Below, one piece after another: positions 15,162 to 22,009 of a DNA stretch of 37,582 bases. Origin of the DNA: Rhodospirillales bacterium Ga0074136 (GTDB taxonomy: Bacteria; Pseudomonadota; Alphaproteobacteria; Acetobacterales; Acetobacteraceae); contig LNEW01000033.1 in assembly GCA_001464375.1 (NCBI GenBank), positions 1 to 37,582 of the forward strand, given 5' to 3'. Below the pieces are notes generated by a model, which was given only the letters and a program-made list of their open reading frames with translations, ran no database searches and was not told the origin of the DNA. The stretch's first letter is position 1, and each line of letters opens with the position of its first letter. Position numbers and translations under genes: made by a program.

Positions 15162-15198
15162 GGTTGCAGCGGTGGATGCGCTGCCCCATCCTGCCACC

Positions 15199-15936
15199 AT
15201 GACCGCGCCGCCCAGCCTTGCGGGATCGCCCGACACCCAGGCCACCGCCGCCTATCGCCGGCTGCGCGCCGAGATCCTGGACGGTCGCCTGGCACCCGGG
15301 CAGCGGCTGAAGGTCCAGGATCTCGCGGCGCTGTGCGGCGCGGGACCCAGCCCGGTGCGCGAGGCGCTCGCGCAACTCGCCGCGGAAGGCCTGGCGCGGC
15401 GGATCGAACAGCGCGGCTTCCGCGTCGCGGATGCCGACCCGGCGGGCCTCGCCGGTCTTGTCCGCAGCCGCTGCCTGGTGGAAGCCGCCGCGCTGCGCGA
15501 AGCGATCGCCCGCGGCGATGCGGCCTGGGAGGATGCCGTGGCGGCCGCCGAACGCCGCCTGGCCCGCCTGCCGCGTTCGCTCGACCCCACTCGCTACGTG
15601 ACCAACCCGGCCTGGGAGGCGGCGCATCGCGGCTTCCACCAGGCCCTGCTCGCCGCCTGCGCGGCGCCGCCGCTGCTCGCCTTCTGCGAAAGGCTGCGCG
15701 ACGAGGCGGAGCGCTATCGTGCCCAGGCGAACGCCGTCGCCTGGCCCGGCCGCGATGTCGCCGCCGAACACGCCGCGATCGCGGAGGCCGCGCTCGACCG
15801 CGACGCCGACCGCGCCGCAGCGCTGTTGGCCGAACACCTGAATGCAACCGGCGAATTCGTGCGCCGCGCGCTGGAACGCCGGGCCGCCACCCCGGCTGCA
15901 CGGCGACGCCCAACCGCTCGGCTCGCCGCCGAATGA
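15199..15936 (+). CDS. GntR-family transcriptional regulator (FadR/FCD subfamily)
   Basis: A regulator of 245 residues. The N-terminal winged helix is clear: AAYRRLRAEILDGRLAPGQR, then LKVQDLAALCGAGPSPVREA and RIEQRGFRVADAD. The C-terminal all-helical FCD domain follows, with metal-type histidines in AHRGFHQALL and AEHAAIAEA. FCD regulators sense organic acids and usually repress catabolic genes next to them. ATG 15199 is preferred; the upstream frame would run through the operator at 15128-15161. The gene is followed after 46 bp by the second MetE-like methyltransferase, with a perfect hairpin in the gap, so the two are probably cotranscribed. The divergent deacetylase is the other likely target. 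Confidence 0.88.
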   Translation: MTAPPSLAGSPDTQATAAYRRLRAEILDGRLAPGQRLKVQDLAALCGAGPSPVREALAQLAAEGLARRIEQRGFRVADADPAGLAGLVRSRCLVEAAALREAIARGDAAWEDAVAAAERRLARLPRSLDPTRYVTNPAWEAAHRGFHQALLAACAAPPLLAFCERLRDEAERYRAQANAVAWPGRDVAAEHAAIAEAALDRDADRAAALLAEHLNATGEFVRRALERRAATPAARRRPTARLAAE

Positions 15937-15940
15937 CGCC

Positions 15941-15959
15941 GCCGGCGCGCAACGCCGGC
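15941..15959 (+). terminator. Stem-loop between gntR and the second MetE-like gene
   Basis: GCCGGCG, a five-base loop CGCAA, and CGCCGGC form a perfect seven-base GC stem beginning four bases after the gntR stop. No T-run follows, so it is not a classical intrinsic terminator. It may attenuate read-through or protect the 3' end of the regulator message. Confidence 0.35.
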
Positions 15960-15982
15960 CAACGACAAGGACAGGCAACGCC

Positions 15983-17026
15983 ATGGCCGATACCACTTCC
16001 CTGCTGCCCACCACCGTGGTCGGCAGCTACCCGCAGCCCGACTGGCTGGTGGACCGCGCGATCCTGACCAGGAACAACGTCGTGCCGCGCGTGCGCCTCA
16101 AGGAAATCTGGCGCGTGGCGGAGGACGCGCTCAAGCAGGCGCAGGACGACGCGACGCTGATCGCCGTGCGCGACATGGAGCGTGCGGGCATCGACATCAT
16201 CACCGATGGCGAGATGCGGCGCGAAAGCTATTCCAACCGCTTCGCCCTGGCGCTCGATGGCGTGGATGTCGACAATCCTGCCGTGGTCAGCGGGCGCATG
16301 GGAAAGCCCACGCCGGTGCCACGCGTGACCGGCCCGATCCGCCGCCGCCATGCGGTCGAACGCCGCGACGTGGAGTTCCTGCGCGCGAATACCGACCGCC
16401 GCATCAAGATCACCCTGCCCGGCCCGTTCACCATGTCGATGCAGGCGCAGGACGAGCACTACGGCGACGACGAGGCGTTCGCGATGGCCTATGCGGCCGT
16501 GGTCGCCGAGGAGGCGCGCGACCTGGTCGCCGCCGGCGCCGACGTGATCCAGCTCGACGAACCCTGGCTGCAGGCCCGCCCCGAGCAGGCGGGGCGGTAT
16601 GGCGTGAAGGCCATCAACCGCGCGCTGGAGGGTGTTGCGGGCACGACCGTGGTGCATCTGTGCTTCGGCTACGCAGCACTCGTGAGCGACAAGCCCTCGG
16701 GCTATTCCTTCCTGCCGCAACTCGCCGACAGCACGGCGACGCAGATCTCGATCGAGGCGGCGCAGCCCCGGCTCGATCTCGGCATGCTGTCGGACCTGTC
16801 GAACAAGACCATCATGCTGGGCGTGCTCGACCTCGGCACCACCGAGGTCGAGAGTGCCGAAGCGGTTGCCGCGCGGCTGCGCGAAGGCCTGCGCCACGTG
16901 GCGGCGGACCGCCTGGTGGCCGCGCCCGATTGCGGGATGAAATACCTGCCCCGTGCGCGCGCCTTCGCCAAGCTGAAGGCGCTCGCGGAAGGGGCGGCCA
17001 TCGTGCGGCGCGAATTGGTGGGCTGA
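15983..17026 (+). CDS. MetE C-terminal domain-like zinc methyltransferase (copy 2)
   Basis: A cytoplasmic protein of 347 residues, close paralogue of the one at 1505-2536 along its whole length; it starts TTVVGSYPQPDWLVDRA. Zinc ligands align with copy 1 shifted by three: His225 and Cys227 (VHLCFGYA), Glu258 (ISIEAAQ), Cys317 (APDCGMKYLP). It lacks the N-terminal folate-binding half of MetE, so a catabolic or salvage alkyl transfer to a thiol is more likely than methionine synthesis. An AAGGA ribosome site precedes ATG 15983. It is probably cotranscribed with gntR and so responds to the same signal. The surrounding ring-cleavage genes make demethylation of a methylated substrate an attractive but unproven idea. 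Confidence 0.86.
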   Translation: MADTTSLLPTTVVGSYPQPDWLVDRAILTRNNVVPRVRLKEIWRVAEDALKQAQDDATLIAVRDMERAGIDIITDGEMRRESYSNRFALALDGVDVDNPAVVSGRMGKPTPVPRVTGPIRRRHAVERRDVEFLRANTDRRIKITLPGPFTMSMQAQDEHYGDDEAFAMAYAAVVAEEARDLVAAGADVIQLDEPWLQARPEQAGRYGVKAINRALEGVAGTTVVHLCFGYAALVSDKPSGYSFLPQLADSTATQISIEAAQPRLDLGMLSDLSNKTIMLGVLDLGTTEVESAEAVAARLREGLRHVAADRLVAAPDCGMKYLPRARAFAKLKALAEGAAIVRRELVG

Positions 17027-17290
17027 ACGCAAGCCCCCGGCAGGAACACGCGGCGGGCGCAGGCAGGCCCTGCGCCGGCCGGCGCCACCCCCAGCGCGTC
17101 CGCGGCCGTGCCGACCACCCGACGCGGACAGCGCTGGCCACGCCGCAGACGCACCGCGCATCGCCGTTGGGCGGATCGGCGTCGCGCCACGCCTTGAGCT
17201 TCATATCCCTGGAACAAGCGCCCGTGCAGGGATGCCGGTGGGAACGGCCGCGGGTCGCCAGCCGTCCAAAATTCCCGCCTTGCGCGATGA
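17027..17290. other. Gene-free stretch between the catabolic island and the RTX locus
   Basis: Beyond the stem-loop at 17056-17076 I find no credible gene here; the open frames on both strands are Arg/Pro-rich with no ribosome site. One small inverted repeat is visible, ATCCCTG at 17205-17211 and CAGGGAT at 17226-17232, of unknown meaning. The stretch separates two functionally different blocks and becomes AT-rich at its right end, where the RTX promoter begins. Confidence 0.5.
17056..17076 (+). terminator. Stem-loop downstream of the second MetE-like gene
   Basis: GGCGCAGG, loop CAGGC, and CCTGCGCC make a perfect eight-base stem starting 29 bases after the stop at 17026. There is no following T-run, so termination efficiency cannot be judged, but the position fits the 3' end of the gntR-methyltransferase transcript. 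Confidence 0.4.
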
Positions 17291-17320
17291 TTGACACAAA
17301 TTACCACTTATACGTGTATT
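17291..17320 (+). promoter_or_regulatory. Sigma-70-like promoter for the first RTX gene
   Basis: A perfect -35 TTGACA (17291-17296) is followed after an 18-base spacer by TGTATT (17315-17320, four of six matches to TATAAT). The region is strikingly AT-rich for this genome. It lies about 50 bp before the RTX start at 17369, leaving a leader of roughly 40 bases. This is the best sigma-70 promoter I can find in the window. Confidence 0.6.
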
Positions 17321-17368
17321 CTCTGCCTCGCTAAGCTTCCGGTCCATGCGACTTGTGGAGCCCCCTGT

Positions 17369-18301
17369 ATGACCTACACGATTGGCCTCGGTCTTCTCGG
17401 CAACGCCACGCAGTGGGTGCTGCCCGGCATACCCACCGGGCTGTTGCCCGAACCACCGCCAGGCGCCCCCCTGCCGGTTCTCGACGCCATCACCGAGACG
17501 CTGTTCGCACCGCCCGCCCCGGTCCTGGCCTTCGGCGGCCTGGTACAGATCATCGGCGGGCCGTTCGCCGTGGTGGTCGATGTCCTCGGCGCCTGGAACA
17601 GCGTGAAGAACGGCACCTTCACCGCCGCCCAGGCCGAGAACGTCACCATGTCCGGCTTCGTCCATGCCGATGTGGTGCTCGGCGGCGGCGCGGATTCCTC
17701 GGTCCGGCTGCTCGGCGCCAAGCGGGGCAACGTGGTCACCGCCGAAGGCGACGACGTGATCTCGATCGAAGTCGCCACCAACGGCGCCGCCTGGGTGAAC
17801 GAATTCCGCGTCAGCGCCGGTGCGGGCGACGACCTGGTCACGGTCGGCGCGCTCGACATCGCCGCCGCGGCATCCATCGACGCCACCTTCGCCAGCACCG
17901 CCAACCGGGCCGGTGCCTTCACGGGCAATGACGCCGGCACGCTGGTGGTGGCCGACCTTGGCGCCGGAGACGACCGCTTCGTCGGCCTCGGCCTCAGCCG
18001 CGACAGGGTGTCGGGCGGTTCCGGCAGCGACATCCTCATCGGCGGCCAGGGTGACGACATCCTCGCCGGCGGGTCGGACGACGACATCTTCATCTTCGCG
18101 ATGGGCGACGGCGCCGACCGCATCGCGGACTTCACCATCGGCGAGGATCGCATCATCTTCAACGACCTCGACATCGCCAAGATCGAGGCCGTCCTGGGCG
18201 GCGCGGTCATCCAGGGTGGCGGCACGCTGCTGACCTATGGCGAGAGCAGCGTGTTCCTCGAAGGCGTCACCGCGCCGCTGTCGCTGAACGACCTGCTGTA
18301 G
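17369..18301 (+). CDS. RTX calcium-binding protein, probable type I secretion substrate (first copy)
   Basis: A protein of 310 residues with no Sec signal. Residues 1-75 are unusually hydrophobic and Pro/Gly-rich (WVLPGIPTGLLPEPPPGAP, then VLAFGGLVQIIGGPFAVVV). The middle (about 85-210) is a beta-rich Ala/Gly region with scattered GDD motifs. Residues about 215-242 hold three RTX nonapeptide repeats (GGSGSDILI, GGQGDDILA, GGSDDDIFI) that form a calcium beta-roll. The C-terminus (LSLNDLL) is hydrophobic, like type I secretion signals. The start at 17369 follows GGAG. It is transcribed alone from a strong promoter and converges on the methyltransferase gene 15 bp away. The ABC/HlyD exporter at 26050-30748 is the likely route out. 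Function after secretion is unknown; a surface or matrix protein is plausible. Confidence 0.8.
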   Translation: MTYTIGLGLLGNATQWVLPGIPTGLLPEPPPGAPLPVLDAITETLFAPPAPVLAFGGLVQIIGGPFAVVVDVLGAWNSVKNGTFTAAQAENVTMSGFVHADVVLGGGADSSVRLLGAKRGNVVTAEGDDVISIEVATNGAAWVNEFRVSAGAGDDLVTVGALDIAAAASIDATFASTANRAGAFTGNDAGTLVVADLGAGDDRFVGLGLSRDRVSGGSGSDILIGGQGDDILAGGSDDDIFIFAMGDGADRIADFTIGEDRIIFNDLDIAKIEAVLGGAVIQGGGTLLTYGESSVFLEGVTAPLSLNDLL

Positions 18302-18316
18302 CGGGCCGCCCCCCGC

Positions 18317-20266
18317 CTAGGCCGCGCGACGGCGCAAGACGACCAGGTCGCGCAGGCCGGACAGCGCGCCCTCGTCGATCCGCAGGATCTCGAAGGCGTC
18401 CCCCCAGGCAGTCCGCAGGTGCGCCGGGCTGCGGACGGCGCGTCGGCCCGGCGTCGCGTCCGGGTCGAGGTCAAGGCCGTGTCGCAACCACCGCAGCAGC
18501 CGCGCCGGCCCGCCCCGGCCATCCAGCAGGGTCAGTCCACCAGGCAGGCCCGCCATCACCAGGCCCCCGGGCGCGGTCACCCGCGCCACTGCCGCGACCA
18601 GCGCGTCCTCGGCGTCGACGGCCGTCGGATCGAGACCATCCAGCGCCAGCACCAGCCGCGCGGCGCCCTCGGGCGCGCTGTCCAGCAGCGCCATCGGGTC
18701 GGCGGGCACGTCAAGGCGCGGTACCGGCGCCGCCATGCTCAGCCCCGCCGCCGCATGCAGCGCCGCCGCCGCAGCCAGGGCATCGAGCGTCGCGTCGAGC
18801 GACCCTTCGGGCGCAGCGCCCGGCACGCGGCATCCCCGCACCGGCTCCCATGCCTCGCCCGCTTCGCCGAGGATGCGAAGGCAGGCGCCGCGCGCCGGCA
18901 GTCCGTCCGCCAGCCGGAACCGGTAGCGCGGCCGCAGGCTGCCGGGCGCAACACCGAGGGCCAAGCCAAGCGCATCCTCCGCCTCCTCCATCGGTCGCAG
19001 CGGCCACCGCTGCGTGCCGAGCGCCAAATGCGGCATGCGGTCCGGCGCGACGGCGCGCGGCGGGATGGCCCAGACCACGCCCTCGACAGCGCCATCCGGC
19101 TGCCAGTCCAGCGCCTCGATCCGCCAGAGCCCGCGGCGCACGGACTCGATCCGCCAGGCCCGCGCCAGTTCCGCCGATGGGTCGGCCAGCAGCAGCCGTG
19201 GCCGGGCCAGGAGCGGCAAGCCTTCCCCACCCGCCAGGATGCGCAGGTCGCGCACCTCGCGCCCCAGCAGGTGCGCGGGCACCGCGAGCGCGAAGGATTC
19301 TCCGTCGGTGGGCGTGACGTGCGCGACAGCCTGCCCGTCGATCTCGAGGCTCAGCCGCGCGGGCGCGCCGTTCGCCTCGTGGGCCCAGCCGCGGAACGCC
19401 CCTCCGGACAAGGCCGTCACGGCACCGCGCGCGCCGCCGGATGCCGGCGCCACGCCGCGCCGGCGCGCCACCACGAGGTCCTGGTATTCGAAGGGTGCCG
19501 TCACGCGCGGGCACCAGGCGCCGGGTCGCCATTCGGCGTCGAAGCCCGCGGCGTCCAGCAGCGCCAGCGCTTCCTCCGCATCGTAGGCGACCGCGTCCTC
19601 GGGCACCGCCGGGTCGGCGATGCGCGCGATGCCATGTGCGGCCGGGAACCGCCGGTCGGTCCGCCCCTCCGCCATCGCGGCCCGCGCCTGTGGATCGAGC
19701 AGGAAGAAGGTCGCCACCAGCACGCCGCCCGGCCGGCACAAGCGCGCCGCCTCGGCCAGGTAGCGCGCCAGGGCGTCGGGCAGCAGGTGCGTGAAAAGGG
19801 AGAAGGCGACGATCCGGTCGAAGCGTTCCTCCCAGGGCAGCAACGTCGCGCGCGCCGCCGGAATGCGGCCACGCGGATTGGCGTAGCTGTTGCGGATATC
19901 GGCATGATGGAAGCGGAAGCGCGGATCGGCCTCGGCGATATGGCGCCGGCACCAGGCGATCGCCTCGGCGGCGGCATCCATGCCGAGGTAGCGGCCGGCC
20001 GGCCCGAGCCGCGGCGCCAGCGGCAGGGCGAGCCGCCCCCAGCCGCATCCGACATCCAGTATGCTGTGGTCGGGCGCGATCCCCGCGGATTCCTCGAGCG
20101 CCGCGCGCAGCAGCAGCCCGGTCTGCAGGAAATCGCGCGGGGTGTTCGACCCGACGCGACGGATGGCCGTGGCGTCGGGCAGCGGGAAGCCCGGTGCCGC
20201 CAGGAAAGCCTGTGCGGCCGTGCCACTGAGCAGCGCCGCGTGGCGCTCCGGAAGCGCATTCGTCAT
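18317..20266 (-). CDS. Multidomain SAM-dependent methyltransferase with a GWA domain
   Basis: A large protein of 649 residues. Residues about 40-275 are a class I methyltransferase: motif I ILDVGCGWGRLALP (69-82), an acidic YLGMDA, HHADIRNSY, and FDRIVAFSLFTHLLPD. Residues about 284-360 are a beta-rich domain containing FRGWAHEANG that recurs in the proteins at 22010 and 25355. A second beta-rich part follows. The C-terminal 120 residues resemble a degenerate second methyltransferase half (DALVAAVARVTAPGGLVMAGL) without motif I. Such proteins methylate sugars or lipids in surface glycan pathways. It is on the opposite strand to its neighbours, divergent from the regulator and convergent with the first RTX gene. 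The acceptor is unknown. Confidence 0.8.
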   Translation of the reverse strand: MTNALPERHAALLSGTAAQAFLAAPGFPLPDATAIRRVGSNTPRDFLQTGLLLRAALEESAGIAPDHSILDVGCGWGRLALPLAPRLGPAGRYLGMDAAAEAIAWCRRHIAEADPRFRFHHADIRNSYANPRGRIPAARATLLPWEERFDRIVAFSLFTHLLPDALARYLAEAARLCRPGGVLVATFFLLDPQARAAMAEGRTDRRFPAAHGIARIADPAVPEDAVAYDAEEALALLDAAGFDAEWRPGAWCPRVTAPFEYQDLVVARRRGVAPASGGARGAVTALSGGAFRGWAHEANGAPARLSLEIDGQAVAHVTPTDGESFALAVPAHLLGREVRDLRILAGGEGLPLLARPRLLLADPSAELARAWRIESVRRGLWRIEALDWQPDGAVEGVVWAIPPRAVAPDRMPHLALGTQRWPLRPMEEAEDALGLALGVAPGSLRPRYRFRLADGLPARGACLRILGEAGEAWEPVRGCRVPGAAPEGSLDATLDALAAAAALHAAAGLSMAAPVPRLDVPADPMALLDSAPEGAARLVLALDGLDPTAVDAEDALVAAVARVTAPGGLVMAGLPGGLTLLDGRGGPARLLRWLRHGLDLDPDATPGRRAVRSPAHLRTAWGDAFEILRIDEGALSGLRDLVVLRRRAA

Positions 20267-20328
20267 GCTTGCATCATTGATATGTGAATCCCGGTATGCG
20301 GGTATCGGATACGGTAGATTCTATTAAT

Positions 20329-20356
20329 GGTTGAGTCTCTACACGAGACTTCATCC
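20329..20356. promoter_or_regulatory. Palindromic leader element before the OmpR-like regulator
   Basis: GGTTGAGTCTC (20329-20339), loop TACAC, and GAGACTTCATCC (20345-20356) form a long imperfect inverted repeat with a perfect six-base inner stem. A related sequence (GTTGTCTC...GCGACTTCAACC) lies at 21141-21166 before the second RTX gene. It sits just after an AT-rich TATTAA (20322-20327) that could be a -10 box. It is either an operator bound by the regulator or an RNA hairpin in the leader. Three GGTA repeats (20293, 20301, 20313) lie just upstream. Confidence 0.45.
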
Positions 20357-20362
20357 ATCATC

Positions 20363-21130
20363 ATGCAAAACACCAGCCCGCCCCCTCCCTCGCGCCTCTT
20401 CATCCTGGCAACGCCCCGGCTGCGCGCACGACTGGTCGCCGACGGCCTCGCGCGCCGCGGCGTCGGGGTGGAGGTGGCGGCGTCCCTCGACCGGCTGGTG
20501 GAGGCCGCGGCGGCGGGCAGACCCGATGCGATCCTGCTGGTCCCTGAACGCCTGGCGGGTCCCAACGGCATCGCCGCGATCCGCCGCCTGCGTGCAGCCT
20601 CGGGCATTCCCTGCGTGGTCGTCGCGACGCCGCAGGATACCCCGGCCGATCGCGTCGAGGCGCTCGACGCCGGCGCCGACGAGGTTCTGCACGGCGGCAT
20701 ACCCGTGCCGGAGGCCGTCGCGCGCATCCGCGCGACGCTGCGCCGCGCCCGGCCGATCGCAGTTGCTCGCGCGGAACCGCCTGCCTTCGCCCCCTGGCGC
20801 CTGGTGGCGACGGGCCGGCGCCTGGCGCCACCCGGCGGGCCCGGCCACCGCCTGACCAGCGCGGAATACGACCTGGTCGCGATGCTCGCCGCCGCCCACG
20901 GCGCCCCGGTCGATCGCGAGGCGATCAGCCGCCAGGTGTTCCGCCGCCCCTGGCGCCCGGATGACCGCGCCGTGGACAGCCTGGTCAAGCGCCTGCGCCG
21001 AAAACTGCCGTCCGATGCGATCCATTCCGTGCGCGGTGTGGGGTACGCGCTGACCCTTGCCATCCTCGCCGCCCCGCCGCCTGTGGAAAATTGTGCACTG
21101 CACGCATTCGGCTCTGCCGTGCGCCAATAG
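20363..21130 (+). CDS. OmpR-like winged-helix regulator with a degenerate receiver domain
   Basis: A protein of 255 residues from ATG 20363. Residues 11-128 have the receiver fold pattern (RLFILATPRLRARL, DAILLVPERLAGPNGI, GIPCVVVATPQDTP, LDAGADEVLHGG) but lack the key residues. The acidic pair is gone, the phosphorylated Asp is Val60, and the conserved Lys is Gly111. Residues 147-232 are a complete OmpR/PhoB winged helix (LTSAEYDLVAMLA, RAVDSLVKRLRRKL, IHSVRGVGYAL). It probably acts without a sensor kinase; none is adjacent. An in-frame ATG at 20327 is rejected because it would lie at a likely transcription start and put the palindromic leader inside the gene; neither start has a strong ribosome site. 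It most likely controls the RTX/glycan genes beside it. Confidence 0.8.
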   Translation: MQNTSPPPPSRLFILATPRLRARLVADGLARRGVGVEVAASLDRLVEAAAAGRPDAILLVPERLAGPNGIAAIRRLRAASGIPCVVVATPQDTPADRVEALDAGADEVLHGGIPVPEAVARIRATLRRARPIAVARAEPPAFAPWRLVATGRRLAPPGGPGHRLTSAEYDLVAMLAAAHGAPVDREAISRQVFRRPWRPDDRAVDSLVKRLRRKLPSDAIHSVRGVGYALTLAILAAPPPVENCALHAFGSAVRQ

Positions 21131-21136
21131 ACTACC

Positions 21137-21166
21137 TATAGTTGTCTCACTAACGCGACTTCAACC
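21137..21166 (+). promoter_or_regulatory. Candidate -10 and leader element of the second RTX gene/operon
   Basis: TATAGT (21137-21142) is a plausible -10 box in an AT-rich pocket; the matching -35 position (about 21114) is weak, as expected for an activator-dependent promoter. The overlapping sequence GTTGTCTCACTAACGCGACTTCAACC, from 21141, resembles the palindromic leader at 20329-20356 in about 21 of 27 positions with gaps, and its ends (GTTG, CAAC) are complementary. The strong ribosome site AGGAGG (21179-21184) follows. The likely regulator is the OmpR-like protein encoded just upstream. Confidence 0.42.
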
Positions 21167-21192
21167 CCCGAACGTTACAGGAGGCTTCGACC

Positions 21193-21918
21193 ATGGCCGA
21201 TTTCGCGACCCTGCCCGGCGGATTGCTGTTCGGCTCCCCCGGCGCCGACCTCATTGACGCGGACATCGACATCCCTGGGTCCTTCGACAACCTGATCGCC
21301 TCCTTCGGCGGCGGCGACACCATCAATGCCGGCGCCGGGGACGACCTGGTCTTCGCCGGCAAGGGCAAGGACGTCGTGCTCGGCGGGTCGGGCGACGACA
21401 TCGTCTTCGGCGACAACGGCGACGACCTGCTGAACGGCGAGGCCGGCGACGACGTGCTCGACGGCGGCAAGGGCGACGACCTGGTCAGCGGCGGCGACGG
21501 CAACGATCGGCTGCTGGGCGGCGACGGCAAGGACACCGTGGTCGGCGGCGCCGGCGACGACTGGGCCTCGGGCGGCAAGGGGAATGACTTCGTCTCCGGC
21601 GGCGCGGGCAATGACACGGTGTCGGGTGGCGCCGGCGAGGACACCCTGACCGGCGGCGCCGGCGACGACACCTTCTATTTCGAGAGCGGCTTCGGCCGCG
21701 ACGTGGTGCTGGATTTCCGCCCGGGCGACGACGTCATCGCCATCAAGGCGAACATCAACGGCACCGGCATCACCAGCACCGAACAGCTCGCCGGCCGCAT
21801 CTCGAGCGACGACACCGGCGCCGTCATCAACCTCGGCAGCGGCGACCAGATCAAGCTGGTCGGCGTCTCCAGCGAGGATCTGATCGACAACCTCTCCAGC
21901 TACTTCCGTATCGTCTGA
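21193..21918 (+). CDS. RTX calcium-binding protein, probable type I secretion substrate (second copy)
   Basis: A small acidic protein of 241 residues without a Sec signal. After a 45-residue N-terminal part (DFATLPGGLLFGSPGADLID) come 13 consecutive nonapeptide repeats, residues 46-162 (AGAGDDLVF, then GGSGDDIVF, GGAGDDTFY and so on), which should form one uninterrupted calcium beta-roll. The last 80 residues include VVLDFRPGDDVIAIKANING, a common closing motif of RTX proteins, and a hydrophobic end (LSSYFRIV) fitting an uncleaved type I signal. No enzymatic domain is present; the protein is essentially a calcium-roll module. A strong AGGAGG site precedes ATG 21193. It is the first gene of the long co-directional run that includes two ABC exporters and HlyD, so it is probably their cargo. 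Confidence 0.9.
   Translation: MADFATLPGGLLFGSPGADLIDADIDIPGSFDNLIASFGGGDTINAGAGDDLVFAGKGKDVVLGGSGDDIVFGDNGDDLLNGEAGDDVLDGGKGDDLVSGGDGNDRLLGGDGKDTVVGGAGDDWASGGKGNDFVSGGAGNDTVSGGAGEDTLTGGAGDDTFYFESGFGRDVVLDFRPGDDVIAIKANINGTGITSTEQLAGRISSDDTGAVINLGSGDQIKLVGVSSEDLIDNLSSYFRIV
21328..21678 (+). repeat. Thirteen tandem 27-bp units encoding RTX nonapeptides
   Basis: A gap-free tandem array within the second RTX gene. Each 27-base unit encodes GGxGxDxxx-type nonapeptides, with Asp at the calcium-binding positions in nearly all copies. The DNA units are diverged but retain ggcggc and gacgac blocks, so copy number could change by slippage or unequal recombination. It is not a CRISPR array; the unit is coding and there are no spacers. 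Confidence 0.9.
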
Positions 21919-22009
21919 GGCGCCCCTGGACGCCGACCTCGCCATCGATGTGCAGCCAGGGAGGGCCACCGGCCTTCCCTGGCCATCGGCATGTCCCGCG
22001 CCCCGCGCC

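Noticed and set aside
16812..17297. A 161-codon minus-strand frame covering the gap after the second MetE-like gene
   Set aside because: It overlaps the 3' end of that gene antisense and has no ribosome site or domain.
17291..17368. N-terminal extension of the first RTX protein from TTG 17291
   Set aside because: That TTG is the -35 box of the promoter, and the extension would contain the -10 and transcription start.
18301..18317. Bidirectional terminator between the convergent RTX and methyltransferase genes
   Set aside because: The 15-bp gap is GC-rich but I could not find a convincing stem with flanking T-runs.
20327..20362. ATG 20327 as start of the OmpR-like regulator
   Set aside because: It abuts the -10-like TATTAA and would put the palindromic element, similar to the non-coding one at 21141, inside the coding region. 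Not fully excluded.
21328..21678. Regular repeats as a CRISPR array
   Set aside because: The 27-bp units are contiguous, coding and have no spacers; they encode RTX nonapeptides.
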